Origin: RPRB01 sp035519675
Lineage (GTDB): Bacteria > Myxococcota > Myxococcia > Myxococcales > Myxococcaceae
Reading direction: 5' to 3'
Length of the DNA stretch: 64,000 nucleotides
Assembly (NCBI GenBank): GCA_035519675.1
Contig: DATIWB010000120.1
Coordinates: forward strand, 62,001 to 126,000
Shown: piece by piece, positions 40,731 through 49,040 of the stretch
Layout: each line of letters begins with the position of its first letter
How positions within the stretch are numbered: the stretch's first letter is position 1
Notes under the pieces: model-generated
The model's input: the letters and a program-made list of their open reading frames with translations, nothing else
What the model was told of the DNA's origin: nothing
The model's database searches: none
Position numbers and translations under genes: made by a program

Positions 40731-42060
40731 GGTCCAGGAGCAGCGACCAGTTCTCGATGTAGTAGAGGTCGTACTCGATCCGCTTCTGGATCGAGGTCTG
40801 TCCCCGGAGCCCGTTGATCTGCGCCCACCCGGTGATGCCGGACTTCACCTTGTGGCGGAGGTGGTACTTGGGGATCTGCCGCTTGAACTCCTCGATGAAC
40901 ACCGGGCGCTCGGGCCGCGGACCCACCAGGCTCATGTCCCCGCGCAGCACGTTGAACAGCTGCGGCAGCTCGTCCAGCGAGGTCTGCCGGAGGAACGCGC
41001 CCACCGGCGTCCGGCGGTCGTCTCCCGCCGTGGCCATCCGCGGCCCGGCCCGCTCGGAGTCCACTCGCATGGTGCGGAACTTGAGGATGGGGAAGACCGC
41101 TCCGTCCATGCCCATCCGCTCCTGCCGGTAGAGCACCGGCCCGTGGCTGGTCAGCTTCACCGCCACCGCGACGAGCAGCATCACCGGGGAGACCAGCAGC
41201 AGCGCCGCCGCCGAGAACAGGATGTCGAACACCCGCTTGGCCACCAGGTTCCAGCCCTCGAGCGGTCCGCCTTGGAGGCTGACGATGGGCAGCCCGCCGA
41301 ACTCCTCCAGACCGCCGTAGAGCGTCACGTACTGGAAGAGGTCGGGGACGATCTTCACGTCCACGGTGTACAGCGCCAGCCGCTCCATCAATGACTTCAT
41401 CAGCGGCATGTCCTCGGACGGAAGGGCGAGGATCACCTGGTCCACGGTCTGCTCCCGGAGCACCCGCTCCAGCTCGTCGGCGGTCCCGATGACCGGTGCA
41501 CCGCGCACCGTGGTCCCGGGCAGCAGCAGGTCCCGGGAGAGCACTCCGGTCACCCGGAAGCCCAGCTCGCCCTGGTGCTCGATGGTCTCCACCACCCGCT
41601 CTCCGAGCTCCCCCGCCCCCACCAGGAGGATGGACTTGAGGTTCAGGCCCTTCCGGCGGAGCGACTCGAGCCACAGCCGGAAGGCCACCCGGGTCGTCGC
41701 CACCAGGACGAACGAGTAGCCGGCGAAGAAGAGCAGGGTGAGCCGCGAGTAGCGCTCGCGGCCGAAATAGGTGAGGGCGACCAGCACCAGGCTCCCGGTG
41801 ATGGTGGCCTTGAACAGCTCGAAGACCTCCTCCAGGTGCGTCCGCACCCGGTTGGTCGCGTAGAGGCGAGACTGGCGGTAGGCCACCGGGAACAGCACCA
41901 GCACCAGCGCCAAGGTCACCAGCGTCTCGCGCAGCGGAGGCCGGGGCGCGTGGAAGGCGTCGAAGCGCGTCAGGTAAGCCAGGGCGAAGGCGACGGTGAG
42001 CATCGCGACATCGATTCCGACCTTGATCGATGTCCAGAACCGCTGCAGCCGGTTGAACAC
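40675..42060 (-). CDS. Undecaprenyl-phosphate sugar phosphotransferase (WbaP/WcaJ type)
   Basis: This 461-aa polyprenyl glycosylphosphotransferase starts with four hydrophobic helices (for example MLTVAFALAYLTR), continues with a Rossmann CoA-binding-like domain (SILLVGAGELGERVVE), then a fifth helix and the C-terminal sugar transferase domain with KRVFDILFS, FRTMRVDSERAG, TSLDELPQLFNVLRGDMSLVGPRPE and SGITGWAQINGLRG. It starts polysaccharide or O-unit assembly by moving a sugar-1-phosphate, usually glucose or galactose, onto undecaprenyl phosphate. Its last 56 nt overlap the convergent aminotransferase. Confidence 0.9.
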   Translation of the reverse strand: MFNRLQRFWTSIKVGIDVAMLTVAFALAYLTRFDAFHAPRPPLRETLVTLALVLVLFPVAYRQSRLYATNRVRTHLEEVFELFKATITGSLVLVALTYFGRERYSRLTLLFFAGYSFVLVATTRVAFRLWLESLRRKGLNLKSILLVGAGELGERVVETIEHQGELGFRVTGVLSRDLLLPGTTVRGAPVIGTADELERVLREQTVDQVILALPSEDMPLMKSLMERLALYTVDVKIVPDLFQYVTLYGGLEEFGGLPIVSLQGGPLEGWNLVAKRVFDILFSAAALLLVSPVMLLVAVAVKLTSHGPVLYRQERMGMDGAVFPILKFRTMRVDSERAGPRMATAGDDRRTPVGAFLRQTSLDELPQLFNVLRGDMSLVGPRPERPVFIEEFKRQIPKYHLRHKVKSGITGWAQINGLRGQTSIQKRIEYDLYYIENWSLLLDLKILLRTALGGFLSRNAY

Positions 42061-42070
42061 GTCCCCTGCC

Positions 42071-43207
42071 CTACCACGGAAGCCGGTCGCGCAGGTCGGG
42101 CCGGCGAGCGAGCAGCGCCTCCACCTTCGAGCGGAGGGCTGCCCGGAACCGCTCCGCGGAGAACATCTCCGCGCGGGCTCGGGCGCGGGACGGCTCGAAG
42201 CGCTGCTCGAAGGACTCGAAGCGGCCCAGCGCGTCGACCAGGGACTCCGGCGTCGGCGCGTCGAAGAGCAGCCCGGTGTCCGGGGTGACGGTCTCCAGGG
42301 CTCCGCCCCGCCCCAGGGCGATGACCGGGCGCCCCGAGGCCAGCGCCTCGAGCGGGGCGATGCCGAAGTCCTCCTCGCCGGGGAAGATCAGCGCCCGCGC
42401 GCCCCGGTACAGCCCGGGGACCTCGGCGTCGGGCACCTTCCCCAGCCAGCGGACGCCGGGCGGGAGCCCCGAGCGAAGCAGCCGCGCGTCCTGCCCGTCG
42501 CCGGCGATCCACAGCACCTGCCCGGTGCGCCTGAAGGCCTCCACCGCCAGGTCCACTCGCTTGTACGGCGCGAGCGCCCCGAGCCAGAGGAAGTACCCGC
42601 CCGAGGGTGGGATCGGTGCGGGAAGCTTCATCCCGAAGCGGGCGAGGTCCACGGGCGGGTGGATGACGTCCGCCTCGCGGCCCCAGAACTGGGCGATCCG
42701 CCGGGCGACGTGCTGGCTGTTGGCCACCATCGCATCGGGGTCGGCCGCAGTGCGCCGGTCCCAGGCCTGGAGCGCGGGACGGCTCGCCGCCGCCGCGAGT
42801 CTGACCGGAAGGCTCGCCCGTCCCGGACCGAAGTAGGCGTCGAACTGGTCCCACATGTAGCGCATGGGCGAGTGCACGTAGGCCAGGTGCGGCGTCCCTC
42901 GCGGCACCCGCACGCCCTTGGCCACGCAGTGGCTGGAGGAGACGACCAGGTCGAACCCACGGGTGTCGAGGAAGCGCAGTGCCGCCGGCATCAGGGGCAG
43001 CGCGGCCCGGTAGCGGTGCTCGATGCCGGGCAGCCGCTGCAGCGGCGAGGTGTGGATGGGCCGTGACTCCACGTCCGCCCCGACGCTCCCCGGCACGTGC
43101 AGCAGGGTGAAGATCTCCGAGTCCGGAAAGAGCCGCACCAGCTCGGCCAGCACCAGCTCTCCGCCGCGGCGCCCGGTGAGCCAGTCATGGACGAGAGCGA
43201 CGCGCAT
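42071..43207 (-). CDS. Glycosyltransferase family 4
   Basis: This 378-aa retaining glycosyltransferase of the GT-B fold starts with MRVALVHDWLTGRRGGE, a common GT4 opening. The C-terminal domain has the IFPGEEDFGIAPLEALASGRPV block with the paired glutamates that bind the sugar nucleotide, and the family motif SPMRYMWDQFDAYFG in the N-terminal half. ATG at 43207 fits the family. It is 10 nt upstream of the glycosylphosphotransferase gene, so the two probably act in one polysaccharide pathway. Sugar donor unknown. Confidence 0.88.
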   Translation of the reverse strand: MRVALVHDWLTGRRGGELVLAELVRLFPDSEIFTLLHVPGSVGADVESRPIHTSPLQRLPGIEHRYRAALPLMPAALRFLDTRGFDLVVSSSHCVAKGVRVPRGTPHLAYVHSPMRYMWDQFDAYFGPGRASLPVRLAAAASRPALQAWDRRTAADPDAMVANSQHVARRIAQFWGREADVIHPPVDLARFGMKLPAPIPPSGGYFLWLGALAPYKRVDLAVEAFRRTGQVLWIAGDGQDARLLRSGLPPGVRWLGKVPDAEVPGLYRGARALIFPGEEDFGIAPLEALASGRPVIALGRGGALETVTPDTGLLFDAPTPESLVDALGRFESFEQRFEPSRARARAEMFSAERFRAALRSKVEALLARRPDLRDRLPW

Positions 43208-43259
43208 CACGGGCGTTCGGGCCGGCCGGTGTAGCATGCCCCGGCCGCCACTCCACTCC

Positions 43260-44324
43260 ATGGCCTCCCGGGTGCTCATCGATCTTCGGATGGTGTCCGG
43301 CCGGCTGCACGGCATCGCCCGGTACGCGCTGGAGCTCGCCCGGGTGCTCCCCGCCCTCGCCCCCGACCTGGCCTTCGAGGGGCTCGGGCCGCCCGGCGGC
43401 CTGCCGGACCTCGGACCGCTCGCGCCGGCCTTTCCGGTGCACTCCGCTCCCGCCGGGTTCCTCTCCCCGCTCGAGCAGCCGGGCCTCGCCGCCGTCCTCC
43501 GCCGGCTCGCCCCCAGCCTCTTCCACGCCACCTCGTTCTCGGTGCCGCTCCTCTGGCGCGGACCGCTGGTGGCGACGCTGCACGACGCCGCCCACCTGGT
43601 GCGGAGCGAGGAATTCGGGCCGCTCACCGCCCTGTACTACCGGCTGGTGGTGCGCCCCACCCTTCGCCGTGCCCGGGCGCTGCTCACCGTGTCCGAGTTC
43701 GCGCGCGGCGAGCTCGCCAGCCGCCTGGGGGTACCCGAGTCACGCTGGAGCGTGGTTCCCCCCGGAGTGGATGCGCGCTTCCGTCCCCCCTCCGCGGAGG
43801 AGCGGCTCCAGGCCCGCCGGCGGCTCGGGCTCCCGCCGCGTTACCTGCTCGCGGTGGGCAACCCCAAGCCGCACAAGAACCTCGCGCTCCTGGCGCGCAT
43901 CGCCGCCCGGCTCCCGGTCCCCCTGGTGCTGCTCGCCGGCGACAGCGCGGCGCGGGTCTTCCCCCGGCCCACCCTGGTGCTCTCCGAGGTGGACGAGTCG
44001 CAGCTGCCTGCGCTCTACGGCGCCGCCGAGGCCCTGCTGCTCCCCTCGCGCCACGAGGGTTTCGGCCTGCCCGCGCTCGAGGCCATGGCCACTGGGACGC
44101 CGGTCCTCGCGGCCAACGCCGGCTCCTTGCCCGAGGTGACCGGCGGCGCCGCCGAGCTGCTGGATCCCGACGCCCCCGAGGCGTGGATCGCCGCGAGCAA
44201 TGCCATCGTGGGCAACCCGCTCCTACGGGCCCGGTGGGTCTCCGCCGGCCGCGAGCGCGCCCGGGCCTACACCTGGGAACGCTGCGCCCGGCACACCCTC
44301 GCGGTCTACCGCGCGGCCTTCTGA
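43260..44324 (+). CDS. Glycosyltransferase family 4 (second)
   Basis: This 354-aa GT-B glycosyltransferase opens with ASRVLIDLRMVSGRLHGIARYA, resembling mannosyl/glycosyltransferases of the WbdA-like GT4 group, and has the donor-binding LLLPSRHEGFGLPALEAMATGTP glutamate pair near residue 265 and a conserved HDAAHL and TVSEFARGEL. It is divergent from the previous GT4 gene with a 52-bp gap and its last 102 nt overlap the convergent O-antigen ligase-like gene. Donor and acceptor unknown. Confidence 0.85.
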   Translation: MASRVLIDLRMVSGRLHGIARYALELARVLPALAPDLAFEGLGPPGGLPDLGPLAPAFPVHSAPAGFLSPLEQPGLAAVLRRLAPSLFHATSFSVPLLWRGPLVATLHDAAHLVRSEEFGPLTALYYRLVVRPTLRRARALLTVSEFARGELASRLGVPESRWSVVPPGVDARFRPPSAEERLQARRRLGLPPRYLLAVGNPKPHKNLALLARIAARLPVPLVLLAGDSAARVFPRPTLVLSEVDESQLPALYGAAEALLLPSRHEGFGLPALEAMATGTPVLAANAGSLPEVTGGAAELLDPDAPEAWIAASNAIVGNPLLRARWVSAGRERARAYTWERCARHTLAVYRAAF

Positions 44325-45527
44325 GGCCGGGTGCACCAGGCCCAGGCCCCAGACGAGGGCGAAGCCCAGCGCCACGCTGGGGTGGAACGGCAGGTAGTGG
44401 GCCATGCCCAGGGTCTGGTATCCGACCCAGGAGAGCGCCGCCCCGAGCGCCACGGTGTTCCCGCCGCGCGCCCGGCGCAGCAGCGCGCGCAGGAGCGCCG
44501 CGTGGAGCAGGACCCACAGCAGCAGGCCGGGGACTCCGGTCTCCGCCCAGACGGTGAGGGCGATGGAGTGCGCATCGCGCGAGAGCATGTCGCTGATGCC
44601 GGTCACGTCCTGACGCGCGAGCGCCGCCGTCCGGTAGTTGCCGAAGCCCACCCCGAGCCACGGGTGCTGGTGGACCAGATCCCACCCTGCGGCGCGAGCC
44701 AGCGCCCGCTCACCCCCCACGAAGTTCTCGGTCGCCTGGCCGAGCCGGACGTGCCACCCCGGGCTCACCAGCGCCGCCGCCGCCACGGCGAGAACCCCCG
44801 CCCCCACCGCCGCCCGGACGCGCGCGCTCCGGGTCACCAGCACCCCGGCCACCAGCACCAGCAGGACCGCGGTGAGGAGCGCCGCCCGCGCGTAGGCGAG
44901 GACGATGCACCCCACGCAGGCGAAGGACAGCGCGGCGGCCAGCGCACGGGTCCGCGGCGCGGCGGGACGGAGCGCAGTGCTCAGCGCTGGCCCGAGTGCG
45001 GCGATGGAGGCGTGCGCCAGGCGGAGGCGGTGAAAGAAGAACCCGCCCGCCGCGTAACGGTCCTCGTCGCCGAACGTCTCGTGCACCCGGTCCACCGGCA
45101 CCCGCAGGACGCCCGGGATGGAGATGGACCAGCGCACCAGGTGCTGCACCGCCGACAGCGCGAGCGAGACGAGCCCCCCGGCGAGGAAGAGCGCGGCGGG
45201 CCAGGTCCAGCGAACGACCTGCGCACCGAGGAGCGCCGCAGCGGCGAGGGCCGCGGTGTCGAGGCAATGCAGCCAGAGCGCGGCCGGAGGAAGTCCTGGG
45301 GTCCCGAGCGCCCGCACCACCAGCGGGGAGAGCGCCTGCCACGCTGCGAGCCCGAGCGCCGCGCCGGCGGGAAGTCGCGCCTCGCCCGGAAGGGACGCCC
45401 CGCGGAGGGCCAGCATCGCCGAGGCGACGAGCGCCAGGTCCGCCACGCCCTGGAGCAGCCCCTCCGCCAGCCAGAACGCGGCGGCCCAGGCAGCCACCAG
45501 CGCCGTCGCCACCCGAGCCGGACTCAC
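44223..45527 (-). CDS. O-antigen ligase-like membrane protein (Wzy_C domain)
   Basis: This 434-aa polytopic protein has about ten to twelve membrane segments and the large periplasmic loop with DLVHQHPWLGVGFGNYRTAAL and RDAHSIALTVWAETGVPGLLLWV, which are the Wzy_C / WaaL landmarks. It would join polysaccharide to lipid A core or polymerise units. The start is GTG at 45527 overlapping the lptG stop (GTGA); the longer upstream frame lies inside lptG. The C-terminus runs past the last helix into the convergent GT4 gene for 102 nt and that tail is not conserved. Confidence 0.75.
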   Translation of the reverse strand: MSPARVATALVAAWAAAFWLAEGLLQGVADLALVASAMLALRGASLPGEARLPAGAALGLAAWQALSPLVVRALGTPGLPPAALWLHCLDTAALAAAALLGAQVVRWTWPAALFLAGGLVSLALSAVQHLVRWSISIPGVLRVPVDRVHETFGDEDRYAAGGFFFHRLRLAHASIAALGPALSTALRPAAPRTRALAAALSFACVGCIVLAYARAALLTAVLLVLVAGVLVTRSARVRAAVGAGVLAVAAAALVSPGWHVRLGQATENFVGGERALARAAGWDLVHQHPWLGVGFGNYRTAALARQDVTGISDMLSRDAHSIALTVWAETGVPGLLLWVLLHAALLRALLRRARGGNTVALGAALSWVGYQTLGMAHYLPFHPSVALGFALVWGLGLVHPASEGRAVDREGVPGAAFPGVGPGALAAGGDPPGP

Positions 45528-46651
45528 GCCCGCGCTCCGGACCACCCTCCCCACCGGAGGACGCGCCGACCTGTCCCCGGAGGAACCCAGAGCAAGATCG
45601 CCAGGGCCAGGCTGAGCGCGAGCAGGGGCAGCACCGCGGCGACCAGCGGCGCGAGACGCCCGGCGCTCACCAGCGCCCGGGCGATGACGGTGAGTCCCCA
45701 CAGGCCCATGGTGACCGCGAGCCCCTCCACCAGCGCCCCGGTGAGCGAGCCCCCGCGGCCAGGGCGCAGGGCGAGCGCCACCGCCACCAGCGCCGCCGGA
45801 ACTCCGGCCAGGGGGTAGGCGAAGCGGTTGCCCAGCGCGAGCAGGTAGAGCCGGTCGGAGAGGCCCACCTCACGGCGGGCGCTGATCTGCTGCCGGAGCA
45901 CGCTCAGCCGCATCTGCTCGGGCCGCCCCGGCCGGATTCCCAGCAGCACGCGGGTGATGCCCAGGTCCAGCGTCTCCTCCGGGAGCTGGGTCAGCTTCAG
46001 GCCGCCCCGCCGGTCGAACGTTCGCCGCGTCACCCCCACCAGCCGCCACCGCGTGCCGCCGGCGTGCTCCATCCGCTGCGCGTCCACCCGCTCGGCGAGG
46101 TCGAACTCCGGGGTGAGGCGGAGCACGGTGACACCCTGGAAGCCAGACTCCACGTCGCCGCTCTCGAGGTGGAGGATGCGGTCGTCGTGCCGGAACCACT
46201 GCTTGCGCTCGTAGAACGACCGCCAGTCGCCCCAGCGGTGGAAGCGCAGAGCGGTGATCTCGTCCACCCGGCGGCTGGCGCGACCCACCACGAACTCGTC
46301 GAGCAGCCCCAGCCCCACGGCCGCGGCCAGGGCCACCGCCCCCACCGGGAGGAAGAGCATCCGCCGGCCGAAGCCCAGCGCGAGGATGGCGGTCAGCTCC
46401 CCGCGGCGGCGGAGCAGCGAGACCAGCGCGGCACCGGCCAGGAGGAGCGCCGCCGGAGCGAGCTGGTGCGCCGCCACCAGCGCCTTCCAGGCGTACAGCT
46501 CGGCCACGTCGCGCACCCAGTTGGGGCCGGTGTACGAGCGAGCGCGGTCGACGAAGTCGGCGACCAGGAAGACCACCAGGAGCCCGGCCAGCACCGCCGC
46601 CACCAGGACCAGGTAGCGGCGGAGCAGGTGGCGGAGGAGGAGCCCACGCAT
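45524..46651 (-). CDS. lptG: LptG, lipopolysaccharide export permease
   Basis: This 375-aa permease has the LptF/G layout: three N-terminal helices (LVLVAAVLAGLLVVFLVADFVDR), a periplasmic beta-jellyroll-like domain from about residue 130 to 250 (RHDDRILHLESGDVESGFQGVTVLRL), and three C-terminal helices. With LptF and the LptB ATPase, encoded elsewhere, it pulls LPS from the inner membrane. Its ATG shares one base with the lptF stop. Assignment as LptG rather than LptF rests on gene order and the short periplasmic region. Confidence 0.8.
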   Translation of the reverse strand: MRGLLLRHLLRRYLVLVAAVLAGLLVVFLVADFVDRARSYTGPNWVRDVAELYAWKALVAAHQLAPAALLLAGAALVSLLRRRGELTAILALGFGRRMLFLPVGAVALAAAVGLGLLDEFVVGRASRRVDEITALRFHRWGDWRSFYERKQWFRHDDRILHLESGDVESGFQGVTVLRLTPEFDLAERVDAQRMEHAGGTRWRLVGVTRRTFDRRGGLKLTQLPEETLDLGITRVLLGIRPGRPEQMRLSVLRQQISARREVGLSDRLYLLALGNRFAYPLAGVPAALVAVALALRPGRGGSLTGALVEGLAVTMGLWGLTVIARALVSAGRLAPLVAAVLPLLALSLALAILLWVPPGTGRRVLRWGGWSGARA

Positions 46652-47775
46652 CAGGCCACCAGCCCCCGCCGGGTGAGGCGGACGAAGAGCCAGGTCCCGA
46701 AGGCCCCGAACAGAAGATTGGGCGCCACTCCGGCGAGCGAGGGGGCGAGGCGCCCCGCGCTGCCGAGGTTCTCGAAGCTCCGCTCCACGATGTAGTAGGC
46801 GACGTACACCCCCAGCGCCAGGAGGTATCCGCGGGTGCGGGCCGCGCGGGACGACATGGCCAGCGGCACCCCGAACAGCGCGAAGGCCAGGGGCGTCAAT
46901 CCCTCGGCCAGCCGGACGTGGAACGCGGTCAGGAACGGCGCCGGGCTCTTCCCCCCGCCGCGCGCCTCGTCCGCCGCCACGAGCAGCTCGCGGGGAGTGA
47001 GCTCCTCCTTCGGCGAGCGGAAGTGATTCTTCCGGAGAATGGAGTCCTCGACGCCCACGGAGAGGTTCCCATCGCGGAAGGTGAGGATGGCGTAGTCGGT
47101 CCCGGTCTGCTCGGCGCGGTGGACCTCGCCCGCCCGGAGACCCACCGAGAGCGAGGCCCCACGACCGGAGGGGTTCACCGTGCCCTCGTGCGCCAGCACC
47201 AGCAGCGGGGCGCGCGGATCCCGGTCATCGTGGACCAGCACATGCGTCCAGACGCCGCGCTCGGGGTCCACCTCCTGGGCGTAGAGCGTGAGGTCGGTCA
47301 GGTCCTCGTAGAAGACGCCGGGGCGGACGTCGCCGAGCACGTTCTTCTTGATGACCTCGCTCACCTGCACCTTGACCTGCTTCAGTCCCCAGGGCTCGGC
47401 GGTGGAGGCGAGGAGGAGGACCAGCACGCCCAGAGCTCCGCCCACCGCCAGCGGCACCCGGGCCAGCTGCCAGGGGGTGGCCCCGAGCGAGAGCAGCGCC
47501 AGCAGCTCACGGTCCTCTCCCAGCCGGCCGAGCCCGAGGAGGATGGCGAGCAGGAAGCCGACCGGAAGGGACATGACCAGCAGATGAGGGCTCAGGTGCA
47601 CCACCAGGCGGAGGAAGTCCCACGGCGTCATCGCCGAGCCCAGGAGCACCTCGGTGCCCCGGAGGAACTGCATCACGAACAGCAGCAGGAAGAGGAACAC
47701 CACCCAGAGCGAGAGTGGGATCAGCAGCTCGCGCAGCAGATACCGGACGAGCAGGGGGAGCTCGGGCCACCTCAC
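46651..47775 (-). CDS. lptF: LptF, lipopolysaccharide export permease
   Basis: This 374-aa LptF/G-type permease begins with LVRYLLRELLIPLSLWVVFLFLLLFVM and has the family motif ILLGLGRLGEDRELLALLSLGA, a periplasmic domain (LTLYAQEVDPERGVWTHVLVHDDRD) and three C-terminal helices. GTG at 47775 overlaps the purD stop (GTGA), so it is translated coupled to purD. Partner of LptG in LPS export. Confidence 0.85.
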   Translation of the reverse strand: MRWPELPLLVRYLLRELLIPLSLWVVFLFLLLFVMQFLRGTEVLLGSAMTPWDFLRLVVHLSPHLLVMSLPVGFLLAILLGLGRLGEDRELLALLSLGATPWQLARVPLAVGGALGVLVLLLASTAEPWGLKQVKVQVSEVIKKNVLGDVRPGVFYEDLTDLTLYAQEVDPERGVWTHVLVHDDRDPRAPLLVLAHEGTVNPSGRGASLSVGLRAGEVHRAEQTGTDYAILTFRDGNLSVGVEDSILRKNHFRSPKEELTPRELLVAADEARGGGKSPAPFLTAFHVRLAEGLTPLAFALFGVPLAMSSRAARTRGYLLALGVYVAYYIVERSFENLGSAGRLAPSLAGVAPNLLFGAFGTWLFVRLTRRGLVA

Positions 47776-49031
47776 GCGCGTGGTCCGAGCCCCTTGCTGC
47801 CGATGTCCCGCCGGTACTGCATTCCCTCGAAGGAGATGCGGCTCACCGCGCCGTAGGCGTTGGCGCGGGCTTCGGCCAGGGTGGGCCCGCGGGCGCACAC
47901 GGTGAGCACCCGGCCACCAGCGGTCACCAGTGCACCGTCCCGGAGCGCGGTGCCGGCGTGGAACACCTGGCAGCTGCCGCCGATGCGGTCCACACCCGAG
48001 ATGCGCTCACCGGTCACCGGCGCCGCGGGGTACCCCGGGCTCGCCAGGACCACGCCCACCGAGGCCCCGGGAAGCAGGGAGAGCGGCCCGGGGGCGAGCG
48101 TGCCGCGGGCGCAGGCGTCCAGCCAGGGCAGGAGGTCCTCCCCCACCGACATCACCAGCACCTGCGCCTCGGGATCTCCGAACCGAGCGTTGAACTCGAG
48201 CACCGCCGGGTCGCCCGGGCCCACCATCAGCCCGGCGTACAGCGCGCCGCGGAACGGCGTCCCCCGGGCGGCCATGGTCCGGAGCACCGGGGCAATGACC
48301 TCCTCGCCCACCCGGCCCAGCGCCGCCGCGTCGAGCACCGGCGCCGGGCAGTACGCCCCCATGCCTCCGGTGTTGGGTCCCTGGTCGCCGTCGAGGAGCC
48401 GCTTGTGATCCTGCGCCGGCGGAAGCAGCACGTAGCGGGAGCCGTCGCACAGGGCGATGACACTCACCTCCTCGCCGTCCAGCACCTCCTCGAGCACCAG
48501 CGTGCGCCCGGCCTCGCCCAGCGCGGCGAGCGCGCGCACCGCCTCCACCGCCTCGTCCACACCGCGGGCGACGATGACGCCCTTGCCCGCCGCCAGCCCG
48601 TCCGCCTTCACCACCACCGAACCGCGGGCGCGGGCCCAGTCTTCCGCCTCCCGCGCCGAGGTGAACGCTCGCCCGGCGGCGGTGCGGACTCCCGAGGCGA
48701 GCATCACCTCCTTGGCGAAGGCCTTGCTGCCCTCGAGCCTCGCCGCCGCGGCGTCGGGACCGAAGACCGCGATGCCGGCGGCCCGGAGCGCGTCGGCGAC
48801 GCCCGCGACCAGCGGTGCCTCGGGTCCGACCACCACCAGGTCCGCCCGGGCGTCCCGCGCCACCGCCACCACGGCCTCGGGACGGTCGGCGACCACCGGC
48901 CGGTTCTCGGCGAACGAGGCCGTGCCGGGGTTTCCCGGCGCGCAGATCAGCCCCGAGAGCCTGGGGCTCTGCGCCAGCTTCCAGGCGAGCGCGTGCTCCC
49001 GCCCACCGCTTCCCAGGACCAGCACCCGCAT
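47772..49031 (-). CDS. purD: Phosphoribosylamine--glycine ligase
   Basis: This 419-aa ATP-grasp enzyme catalyses step two of purine synthesis. MRVLVLGSGGREHALAWKL, the KADGLAAGKGVIVA ATP-binding region and HKRLLDGDQGPNTGGMGAY signature are complete. ATG at 49031 is 9 nt after the TPR-protein stop, and the stop overlaps lptF (GTGA). It is placed between a structural TPR protein and LPS export genes, separate from purH by one gene. Confidence 0.95.
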   Translation of the reverse strand: MRVLVLGSGGREHALAWKLAQSPRLSGLICAPGNPGTASFAENRPVVADRPEAVVAVARDARADLVVVGPEAPLVAGVADALRAAGIAVFGPDAAAARLEGSKAFAKEVMLASGVRTAAGRAFTSAREAEDWARARGSVVVKADGLAAGKGVIVARGVDEAVEAVRALAALGEAGRTLVLEEVLDGEEVSVIALCDGSRYVLLPPAQDHKRLLDGDQGPNTGGMGAYCPAPVLDAAALGRVGEEVIAPVLRTMAARGTPFRGALYAGLMVGPGDPAVLEFNARFGDPEAQVLVMSVGEDLLPWLDACARGTLAPGPLSLLPGASVGVVLASPGYPAAPVTGERISGVDRIGGSCQVFHAGTALRDGALVTAGGRVLTVCARGPTLAEARANAYGAVSRISFEGMQYRRDIGSKGLGPRA

Positions 49032-49040
49032 CAGTGTCGA

